This document shows positions 26,059-33,253 of a stretch of 56,690 bases of DNA, piece after piece. Position 1 is the first letter of the stretch. Each line of letters starts with the position of its first letter. The DNA comes from Roseibium album (GTDB taxonomy: Bacteria > Pseudomonadota > Alphaproteobacteria > Rhizobiales > Stappiaceae): the NCBI RefSeq assembly GCF_001404515.1, contig NZ_CXWE01000018.1, forward strand, positions 1 through 56,690. The letters are read 5' to 3'. A program made the position numbers and the translations under genes. The notes below the pieces were generated by a model. That model was given only the letters and a program-made list of their open reading frames with translations. It searched no databases and was not told the origin of the DNA.

Positions 26059-27032
26059 GTGAACCCCTCTACTTGTGTTTTCTCCCGGTTCCGACCGGGT
26101 TGAGAAACGATCAGCCGCTCGGGAAACAGGCCCTGTGGCCTCCAGAGCAGCATGCCGACAATCACCATTCCGATCAGGACGAACTGTATCGAACCGGTGT
26201 AGAGCTGAGCTTCGACGGGTGCGAAGCGGGAGAGCGCCCATCCCGAAAATGTCCAGGCACCCCAGATGAGAAAGGCACCGGCCAGGGCACCCCTTGTATT
26301 TCCGGCCCCGCCGACAATCAGCATGGCCCAGATCTGAAACGTGAGGATCGGAAGAACGTCCTGCGGGCTGACAAACGCATAAAACGTACCATAGAGGCCA
26401 CCGGCCAGACCGATGATGACGGATCCGGTCACGAATGAAATCAGGCGGATGCGGTCAGGGGACTTTCCCAGGGACCGGGCCGCAGTCTCATCCTCGCGGA
26501 TTGCACGAAGGAGACGGCCGAACGGTGAGACGGTCAGTCTCTCCAGGAACACATAGACCAGAAGCAGAACCACAAGGACACCGGCGAGAAACACGGCATT
26601 ATAGGTAAATCCGTCGCCGAGAACATCTCTCAGGGGACGTTCGAAGCCCCGGATGCCCTGTGCGCCTCCCGTTATGGACGTGGCATTGCGCATGACGTTT
26701 TCGAAAGCAACCGCGACACCGAACGTGGCAATTGCCAGGTAGTCGTGCCGCAGGCGCAGCGTCAGCTTGCCGACGATCCAGGCAAGCACGCCTGCCGCAA
26801 CCATTCCGCCGAGCAATGCGAGGGGATAAAACAGCCCGAAACCACCGAGGTGACCGTCCTGCGCCGGCCCGCCAAGCATCAATGTCCCGTAAGCGCCGGC
26901 TCCAAAGGAGGCAACGACACCGCCATTGAAGAGGCCGGTATTGCCCCATTGCAGGTTCAGGCCGAGCACCGCGATACCGAGAATGGATGCAACGGTGGTA
27001 AAGAAAACCAGATAGGAAATGACACCGATCAT
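26055..27032 (-). CDS. Liv-type ABC transporter permease (LivM-like)
   Basis: A 325-residue membrane protein with eight or nine spans. The LivM hallmarks are present: GLNLQWGNTGLFNGGVVASFGAGAY-like segment near residue 30 and the cytoplasmic loop GRLLRAIREDETAARSLGK. It pairs with the LivH-like permease to form the channel. Overlaps of 4 bp with both neighbours indicate coupled translation. Confidence 0.93.
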   Translation of the reverse strand: MIGVISYLVFFTTVASILGIAVLGLNLQWGNTGLFNGGVVASFGAGAYGTLMLGGPAQDGHLGGFGLFYPLALLGGMVAAGVLAWIVGKLTLRLRHDYLAIATFGVAVAFENVMRNATSITGGAQGIRGFERPLRDVLGDGFTYNAVFLAGVLVVLLLVYVFLERLTVSPFGRLLRAIREDETAARSLGKSPDRIRLISFVTGSVIIGLAGGLYGTFYAFVSPQDVLPILTFQIWAMLIVGGAGNTRGALAGAFLIWGAWTFSGWALSRFAPVEAQLYTGSIQFVLIGMVIVGMLLWRPQGLFPERLIVSQPGRNREKTQVEGFT

Positions 27033-27943
27033 GCCCGTGCCTCCCCGAAGAGACCGTTCGGCCGAACCAACAGAACGGCCAGGATCATCAGGAAGGGAAC
27101 AGAAGGACTGTAACCGGACGGAAGCACGACCAGCGCGAGATTTGAAGCCACGCCGACAATGAAGCCTCCAAGAACCGCACCATAAACGCTCCCGATTCCA
27201 CCGACGATGGTGGCGGCGAATATCGGCAACACCAGATCACGTCCCATCACCGGCGTTATCTGATAGCTGAGGCCATAAAACACACCTGCGATGGCGCCCA
27301 GCGCGCCGCCGATGATCCAGACGGCGGCAACCATGCGCCTGAGATTCACGCCATGAACCTGCGCCAGGCTCGGATTTTCCGCAATCGCGCGCAATGAAAA
27401 GCCAAACGTGGTGCGTGAAAGGACAAGATACAGGCCGAACATGATGATCAACGCAGCAAACAATACAAATACCTGGTCCGGCTTGACGAGCAGAAGCGGA
27501 TCGCGTGAGAGCACCATCGCGAAAGCAATGTCGCGAGAATAGAGTTCGCTCGAAAGGCCGAAAACAAGACCTATGATGTTGCGGATGACCAATGCCATTC
27601 CGAACGAGGCGAATACCATCGACAACTCGCCGCCCTTCTGCCGTACCCTGCGGAAAATCAGGCGATCGATCAGAACGGCCGTGAAACCGGTCACAGCCAT
27701 CGAAATCAGAATGGAGACCGCAAGAGCCCCGGTAATGGAAAGCGGTCCGAATTTGGCCGACAAGACCGGAAGCACGCTTTCAAACAGCTTGTCGAAAACC
27801 AGGGCACAATAGGCCCCAATGGACAGAAGCTCGGCATGCGAGAAATTGGCAAATCGCAGAATGTGCATCACCATGGTCAGGCCGATGGCGCCGAGCGACA
27901 GGAAGGATCCGACCAGAATACCGTCGACGAGATGCTGGATCAT
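27029..27943 (-). CDS. Liv-type ABC transporter permease (LivH-like)
   Basis: A 304-residue membrane protein. The N-terminal GSFLSLGAIGLTMVMHI and LRFANFSHAE segments and the loop FGFSLRAIAENPSLAQVHGVN are typical of LivH. It forms the second half of the inner-membrane channel. It lies between the livF- and livM-like genes with 4-bp overlaps. Confidence 0.93.
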   Translation of the reverse strand: MIQHLVDGILVGSFLSLGAIGLTMVMHILRFANFSHAELLSIGAYCALVFDKLFESVLPVLSAKFGPLSITGALAVSILISMAVTGFTAVLIDRLIFRRVRQKGGELSMVFASFGMALVIRNIIGLVFGLSSELYSRDIAFAMVLSRDPLLLVKPDQVFVLFAALIIMFGLYLVLSRTTFGFSLRAIAENPSLAQVHGVNLRRMVAAVWIIGGALGAIAGVFYGLSYQITPVMGRDLVLPIFAATIVGGIGSVYGAVLGGFIVGVASNLALVVLPSGYSPSVPFLMILAVLLVRPNGLFGEARA

Positions 27944-28668
27944 GCCGCCCCCTTCCGTTCGCCGCCAAGATAAATCCTTCCAAGCGCCGGGTTCTCGAGA
28001 AGTTCTTCCGCCGGACCGTCAATCTGGTTTCGGCCTTCCGCCAGCACGTAGCAATGGTCGGCGCGCTTCAGCGCCTGTTTCACGTTCTGCTCCACCAGAA
28101 GCACCGAGACACCCTGTCGCGTCAGTTCCTTGACGTGATCGAGCACTTCTTCGGCTGCCTTCGGGGACAGACCCGCGGAAGGTTCATCCATCAGGATCAA
28201 GCGCGGCTCGACGGCAAGTGCCAGGGCAACTGCCAGAAACTGACGCTGTCCTCCCGAAAGAGATCCCGCCTTGCTGCGCCTCTTTTCCTTCAGGACGGGA
28301 AACTGTCTGAACAGAGCCGCCAGACGCCCCGAGGGATTGCTGTGCAGCTTCAATACGAGGTCGAGATTTTGCTGGATGGTGAGTGTGCGGAAGACATTAT
28401 CGGTCTGCGGCACATAAGCGATGCCGGCGCGTGTCATCCGGTCCGGTGAGATCCCCGTGATATTGCCGCCGTCGAGCGTAACCTTTCCCTCAGTTACCTG
28501 CAGCAGTCCGGCGACCGCCTTGATCAGCGTCGATTTTCCGGCGCCATTCGGCCCGATGATAACCGTCAATTCTCCATACCGCGCCGTCAACGACACCCCA
28601 CGCAGGATTGGAAGATCCTTCACATACCCGGCTGTCAACGTATCTATCTGCAGAAGAGCATCAGGCAT
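27940..28668 (-). CDS. Liv-type ABC transporter ATP-binding protein (LivF-like)
   Basis: About 242 residues from the ATG at 28668 (MPDALLQIDTL), overlapping the LivG stop by 8 bp. Walker A GPNGAGKST, signature LSGGQRQ and Walker B LILMDEPSAGL are present. The frame extends upstream to 28764, but that part is the coding strand of livG read in another frame. The LLVEQNVKQAL segment is characteristic of LivF. Confidence 0.93.
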   Translation of the reverse strand: MPDALLQIDTLTAGYVKDLPILRGVSLTARYGELTVIIGPNGAGKSTLIKAVAGLLQVTEGKVTLDGGNITGISPDRMTRAGIAYVPQTDNVFRTLTIQQNLDLVLKLHSNPSGRLAALFRQFPVLKEKRRSKAGSLSGGQRQFLAVALALAVEPRLILMDEPSAGLSPKAAEEVLDHVKELTRQGVSVLLVEQNVKQALKRADHCYVLAEGRNQIDGPAEELLENPALGRIYLGGERKGAA

Positions 28669-29434
28669 CCAGCGGCGCTCCCAGATAGGCGTCCAGGAGG
28701 ATCGGATTGGACTGCGCTTCCACCGATGTGCCCTCAAACACCACCTGCCCCTCTGCCATGGCAATTATCGGATCGCAGTGACGCATCACAAAGTCCATGT
28801 CGTGTTCGATGATGAGGAAAGTCTTGCCGTTTCGGTTCAGCTCCTCGATCTTTTCGATCAATATCTCGGTCAGGGCGGGATTTACGCCCGCAGCGGGCTC
28901 GTCCAGCAGGATCAGCCTGGGATCGCCCATGAGAACGCGCGCCAGCTCCAGAAGCTTCATCTGCCCGCCCGATATCTTCGCCGCCGGCTGGTCTGCGACG
29001 TGGCGAAGTGTCAGGAAATCCAGCACTTCAAAAGCTCTTTTGCGGATTGCCTCTTCCTGATCGCGAATACGGCTTTTGCCCAATACGGCTCCGAGGAGCG
29101 TTTCACCCGTCTGGTCCATGGGCGCGAGCATGACATTTTCCAGAACGCTCATGCGCCCGAAAGGCCGCGGGATCTGGAATGTACGTCCGAGGCCGAGGGC
29201 AAAGCGCGCGTCCGGGGCCAGTCTGGATACGTTCGTGCCGAGAAAATCAACGGATCCACCGTTCGGTGAAAGTTCGCCCGCTATTACATTGAAAAGGGTC
29301 GATTTACCTGCGCCGTTGGGTCCGATCAGACCAGTGATCGAACCCTCCCGGATCTTCAACGAGACGTCGTCGACCGCCTTGAAGTCACCAAAAGACCGGC
29401 TGACGCCGTTCAGCGATAGGATAGCGTTATCCAT
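28661..29434 (-). CDS. Liv-type ABC transporter ATP-binding protein (LivG-like)
   Basis: A 257-residue ATPase with Walker A GPNGAGKST, signature SGGQMKLLELAR and Walker B LILLDEPAAGVNP, the last being a LivG hallmark together with FLIIEHDMDFVM. It forms a heterodimer with the LivF-like protein. Its start overlaps the aldo/keto reductase stop by 8 bp. Confidence 0.94.
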   Translation of the reverse strand: MDNAILSLNGVSRSFGDFKAVDDVSLKIREGSITGLIGPNGAGKSTLFNVIAGELSPNGGSVDFLGTNVSRLAPDARFALGLGRTFQIPRPFGRMSVLENVMLAPMDQTGETLLGAVLGKSRIRDQEEAIRKRAFEVLDFLTLRHVADQPAAKISGGQMKLLELARVLMGDPRLILLDEPAAGVNPALTEILIEKIEELNRNGKTFLIIEHDMDFVMRHCDPIIAMAEGQVVFEGTSVEAQSNPILLDAYLGAPLDA

Positions 29435-30509
29435 TGGCGGCTCCCAGAACCGCGTCGTCCGGACGGGTATTGAGATTATACTTCATGATCCGGCCATGCC
29501 GGCCGTTGCGGTCGCGTTCCAGAGCGAAAACCGGTCCCTGCGGACCCGGAGCAGTTTCCAGGAACCTCGCTATCTCGGCAAGATCGCCCTCATCCAGATT
29601 GAAGCGGAACACTTCCAGCGTCTTCGGCAGATGCCTGGCATATCTTGCCCCGACAATCGCCGCTGCGACCTGTGGCTGCTGCAGGACCCAGCGGGTCGCG
29701 ACGGAGCTCAGCGTGACACCATACCGATTGCCTATCTGCTCAAGAAGGCCGAGCAAGGACTGAAACGTCGACCAGGGTCCGAACTCATCGATGATCAGAC
29801 GGTATTTGACGAGGGATCTGTTTTCAAATTCAAAACCGGGATCAGGTTTGCCAAGCCAGTTTTCCGTCAGGAAACCGCCGGCCAGCGTTCCGTAGCACAA
29901 AAGCCTGATATCATGGTCCGCGCACCAGGGAACCAGCGTCCTTGCAGGGCGCCTGTCCAGCAATGAATACTGGACCTGGGTCGATACCAGTTCGATACCC
30001 GCAGCCAGAAACGGTGCCGTTTCCGAAACATCCCAGTTGGTCACGCCCAGATGAGCAATCTTTCCCTTTTCCTGACACCGCCGTAAGACCTCCATCGCCC
30101 GCACCGGCGATCCGACCCTGCTGTCCCACCAGTAGAACTGGACAAGATGCAGGCGTTCAATCTGAAGCCTTTTCAGCGACCGGTCGACAATCGCCTCCAC
30201 TTCGTCCGCGGTCAGTGTGTCGAGCCGCTCAAGGTCGGGAACCAGTTTGGTATGAACCTGGGCCCGGTCGGAAATGTCTGATCCGCGCCGTCGGCGCAGG
30301 TCGGCGATAAAAGTGCCGATCATTTCTTCCACGCCCGTATAGATGTCGGCACAATCAAACGCGGTTATGCCCGCGTCGACAAAGGCTTCCATATCCGCGA
30401 TTGCCGAGGCAGCTTCCACGGGACCATGGTCGCCGGCGAGTTGCCAGCCACCCTTGATGACCCGCGAAATCGCATAACCCGGGCAGAGATCGGCAGTTTC
30501 AACGGTCAT
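29427..30509 (-). CDS. Aldo/keto reductase with Tyr in place of the catalytic His
   Basis: About 360 residues from the ATG at 30509. It has the AKR barrel with D52 and Y57 (FDCADIY) and K88 (HTKLVP), but the usual tetrad histidine is replaced by Y126 (VQFYWWD). The partner paralogue at 31692 keeps His at this place (LQFHWWS). The nucleotide region near IVGARYARHL is conserved. It is second in the Liv-type operon and overlaps both neighbours, so it probably acts on the imported solute. The changed tetrad may shift it from carbonyl reduction to another reaction; this is inference. Confidence 0.82.
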   Translation of the reverse strand: MTVETADLCPGYAISRVIKGGWQLAGDHGPVEAASAIADMEAFVDAGITAFDCADIYTGVEEMIGTFIADLRRRRGSDISDRAQVHTKLVPDLERLDTLTADEVEAIVDRSLKRLQIERLHLVQFYWWDSRVGSPVRAMEVLRRCQEKGKIAHLGVTNWDVSETAPFLAAGIELVSTQVQYSLLDRRPARTLVPWCADHDIRLLCYGTLAGGFLTENWLGKPDPGFEFENRSLVKYRLIIDEFGPWSTFQSLLGLLEQIGNRYGVTLSSVATRWVLQQPQVAAAIVGARYARHLPKTLEVFRFNLDEGDLAEIARFLETAPGPQGPVFALERDRNGRHGRIMKYNLNTRPDDAVLGAANG

Positions 30510-30940
30510 TCCGCCTCGTCCTTCCGCCAATAGGGCTTACTGCGCGCGTCGGGCAGGCCGGTGGTCTCGGCATGCGTAAACCAACGCTTTCCAGCCCGGG
30601 AAATTCGAAACCGTCCCCCGCAATGGGGATCCGGGCACGCGATCTCCGCGTCCGTCGTCATCCAGTCGCTTGCGCTCGTCTCCCTCTGCTTGGCCGGCAG
30701 AAAGGGAAGAACCGCAGCCATGGCGTACATGGAGACCCGCTGACCTTCCGCGAAAACCAGAGCCTCGCCCTCGACAGCGAAGCTCTCGCCTTCAATATGT
30801 CGGCAGACCGGCGTCCGCCCGTCGAGCACCGTCTCAACCTTCAGGTCATAAAGCCAGAAGCCATTCTCACCATCGGACCTGACTTCGTCTTCCCGGTCAT
30901 CGTGTTCGTCTACCACCGCACTCACCACTTTTTTGACCAA
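30506..30940 (-). CDS. TIGR04076-like protein of unknown function
   Basis: A 144-residue soluble protein. The pattern DLKVETVLDG, CRHIEGESFAVEGE, YAMAAVLPFLPAKQR and IACPDPHCGGRFRI resembles the TIGR04076 family as I recall it; no function is established for that family. It has conserved cysteines (CRH and CPDPHC) that could bind metal. It is the first gene of the Liv-type operon, overlaps the aldo/keto reductase by 4 bp, and is divergent from a GntR regulator. Confidence 0.6.
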   Translation of the reverse strand: MVKKVVSAVVDEHDDREDEVRSDGENGFWLYDLKVETVLDGRTPVCRHIEGESFAVEGEALVFAEGQRVSMYAMAAVLPFLPAKQRETSASDWMTTDAEIACPDPHCGGRFRISRAGKRWFTHAETTGLPDARSKPYWRKDEAE

Positions 30941-30957
30941 ATACCTTGCGTGTGATC

Positions 30958-30981
30958 TGTGATATTTTATACCATGTCACA
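30958..30981. promoter_or_regulatory. 24-bp inverted repeat, candidate GntR operator
   Basis: TGTGATAT at 30958-30965 and ATGTCACA at 30974-30981 form 8-bp arms with one mismatch, 17 bp before the Liv-type operon start and 50 bp before the GntR start. A further TGTGA copy starts at 30951. Its place in the divergent promoter suits control of both transcription units. Confidence 0.55.
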
Positions 30982-31030
30982 AAATAAGGTTGTCAAGGCA
31001 AGAAACCCGCCAAGGACCGAAGGAACAGGG

Positions 31031-31681
31031 ATGAGCCAGCCGAAAATCGCTCGTATCGATCAGTCGAAGCTTCGCGAAAGCGCATATGATGCACTTCACG
31101 AAGCTTTTACGCGCGGTGCTTTTGCGCCGGGCGAGACCGTCAGCCTCCGGACCCTGGCGGATCAGCTCGGTACATCGATGACACCTGTGCGTGAAGCCGT
31201 GCGCCGGCTTGTTGCAGAAGGTGCGCTGGTCGATACGCCAAGCCGCACGCTGGAAGTGCCGCCGTTTGACGCGGACCGGATGCGCGAACTGAAATCGGCA
31301 CGCCTGGCCCTTGAGGCCCTGCTTCTCGAAGAGGCGATGGATCGGATCGACAAGGACGTCATCACCGGTCTGGAGAAGATCATTTCAGCTCCCCGTTCCG
31401 AAACAGGAACACCGGATCTCAAGCAGAATTACGACTTTCACTTCACCCTCTACAGGCAGTCCCGATCCAGGGTCATTCTTCCCCTGGTGGAAGCCCTTTG
31501 GCTGCAATACGGAGCTTTCCTGAACCTGGTGGTTCGCGAACAGGCGGCCGGCGAAATTCCCGAACACATTCATCATGAGGAGATTATTGCCGCCTTGCGC
31601 GACAACGACCGCAAATCGGCGCAACGATCCCTCGCCCTCGACATCGAGCGAAGCTTCAAGCTTTTGCTGCCTGAAAGCTGA
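31031..31681 (+). CDS. GntR-family (FCD) transcriptional regulator
   Basis: About 216 residues from the ATG at 31031 (AAGGAACAGGG upstream); the frame is open from 30959, which would place the start inside the candidate operator. It has an N-terminal winged helix-turn-helix (LRTLADQLGTSMTPVREAVRRLVAEGAL) and an FCD-type ligand domain (YDFHFTLYRQS). It probably regulates the divergent Liv-type operon and the downstream AKR-RidA gene, from which it is separated by 10 bp. Confidence 0.88.
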   Translation: MSQPKIARIDQSKLRESAYDALHEAFTRGAFAPGETVSLRTLADQLGTSMTPVREAVRRLVAEGALVDTPSRTLEVPPFDADRMRELKSARLALEALLLEEAMDRIDKDVITGLEKIISAPRSETGTPDLKQNYDFHFTLYRQSRSRVILPLVEALWLQYGAFLNLVVREQAAGEIPEHIHHEEIIAALRDNDRKSAQRSLALDIERSFKLLLPES

Positions 31682-31691
31682 AGGACACTTC

Positions 31692-33191
31692 ATGACAGCT
31701 GCGCCACCGCGCTACCCACTCACCGACGGGCTGGAAATCAGCCGTATCGTTACAGGCCTCTGGCAAGTTGCCGACATTGAAAAAACCGGTAACCTTCTGA
31801 ATCCTGAAAGCGCTGCAGATTCTCTTCAGGCCTATGTTGACGCAGGGTTTTCGACATTCGACATGGCCGATCATTACGGCAGCGCCGAAATCATATCCGG
31901 ACAGTTACTTGCACGATATCGTGACGGGGTCTCTCCGCAGGCCTGTACAAAGTGGTGTCCGGAACCGGGACCCATGACGGCCGAAATCGTCCGCGCGGGT
32001 GTTCAGGAAAGACTTGACCGCCTGGGCACCGACTGTATCGACCTGCTGCAGTTCCACTGGTGGAGCTTTGAGCACCCTGCATGGCTGGATGCACTGCACG
32101 AAATGGCGCTCCTCAAGGAGGAGGGCCTGATCAAGGCGTTGGGTGTGACCAATTTCGATGCTGCGCATCTAAGACTTGCTCTGTCCGACGGTATCCCTCT
32201 GGTGACAAACCAGGTGTCGTTCTCGATGATCGACCGCCGAGCCCTGGGACCGCTGAGCGAGGTCTGCGCTGCTTCTGGTGTCAGACTGCTGGCCTATGGA
32301 ACGCTCTGCGGCGGCTTCCTGTCCGACCGCTGGCTCGGCAAGCCGGAACCGGACGACATCCCGGACTGGTCGAAGATGAAATACAAGCGTTTTATCGACG
32401 CTGCCGGCGGCTGGAGCGGATTCCAGTCCATTCTGACCGCGGCCAACGAGGTTGCACAGAAGCATCGCGTTTCGATCGCCAATATCGCGACACGCTGGAC
32501 CCTTGAACAGCAGGCCGTTGCCGGTGTCATCGTCGGCGCACGCATCGGTGAGAGCGACCACATTTCCGACAATGCGAACCTGTTTTCCTTCACGCTCGAC
32601 AAGGACGACCAGGACAGACTTGCCCGGGCCTTTTGCGAAACCGATGCAGTTCCCGGCGACTGTGGAGACGAATATCGACGGCCGCCATTCCTGACCGCAT
32701 CGGGCGACCTGAGCCATCACCTGGCTGAAATGCCGCTGGCTCACTCGGCAGCTGACGCCACTCACCGGCCCGACGCCAAACAGGTGTTGACGGGATCCGA
32801 CTGGGAAGAGATCGCCGGATATTGCCGTGCGCACAGGATCGGCAACCGGATCCTTGTTTCGGGGACAACCGCGGTCGCAGGACTTGCGCGCGCCGTTGCC
32901 CCGGGAGATGCCGCGGCGCAGACAACCTACATTCTGGATAAAATTCTTGCCGCGCTCACTGCCCTGGGAGCAAGCGCGAACGATGTCGTGCGTACACGGA
33001 TCTACATCGTCGACGAAAATGACGTGCTGGAAATTTCAAGAGCCCACGGGCGCGTTTTTGCCGACATCAAACCCGCAAACACGCTTGTTGTCGTCGCGGG
33101 TCTCATTGGCGACCACAAGGTGGAAATCGAGGCGGAAGCGCTGCTGAAGGGCCCGCTGGGACATGCGTCGGATCAGCACGGAGCAGCTTGA
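31692..33191 (+). CDS. Aldo/keto reductase-RidA fusion protein
   Basis: A 499-residue two-domain protein. Residues 1-330 are an aldo/keto reductase with the full tetrad D57, Y62, K87, H122 (FDMADHY, CTKWCP, LQFHWWS). Residues about 365-488 are a RidA/YjgF-like domain (RILVSGTTAVAG, VVRTRIYIVD, VEIEAEALLKG). The arginine used by true RidA imine deaminases (Arg105 in E. coli) is N463 here (KPANTL), so the second domain is probably not a classical deaminase. The N-terminal half is paralogous to the reductase at 29427-30509. It follows the GntR gene directly (AAGGA before the ATG at 31692). Confidence 0.85.
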   Translation: MTAAPPRYPLTDGLEISRIVTGLWQVADIEKTGNLLNPESAADSLQAYVDAGFSTFDMADHYGSAEIISGQLLARYRDGVSPQACTKWCPEPGPMTAEIVRAGVQERLDRLGTDCIDLLQFHWWSFEHPAWLDALHEMALLKEEGLIKALGVTNFDAAHLRLALSDGIPLVTNQVSFSMIDRRALGPLSEVCAASGVRLLAYGTLCGGFLSDRWLGKPEPDDIPDWSKMKYKRFIDAAGGWSGFQSILTAANEVAQKHRVSIANIATRWTLEQQAVAGVIVGARIGESDHISDNANLFSFTLDKDDQDRLARAFCETDAVPGDCGDEYRRPPFLTASGDLSHHLAEMPLAHSAADATHRPDAKQVLTGSDWEEIAGYCRAHRIGNRILVSGTTAVAGLARAVAPGDAAAQTTYILDKILAALTALGASANDVVRTRIYIVDENDVLEISRAHGRVFADIKPANTLVVVAGLIGDHKVEIEAEALLKGPLGHASDQHGAA

Positions 33192-33235
33192 AACAAGCTG
33201 ATCCACAAGACCCCAGCCAATCAGCAAGGGTCTTG
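33184..33235. terminator. Two hairpins between convergent genes
   Basis: CAGCTTG-AAA-CAAGCTG spans 33184-33200 and overlaps the AKR-RidA stop. CAAGACCC and GGGTCTTG form a second stem at 33206-33235. Both lie between the fusion gene and the convergent HEAT-repeat gene and could terminate transcription from both sides. Confidence 0.5.
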
Positions 33236-33253
33236 AGGGCCAGATGTTCAGGA

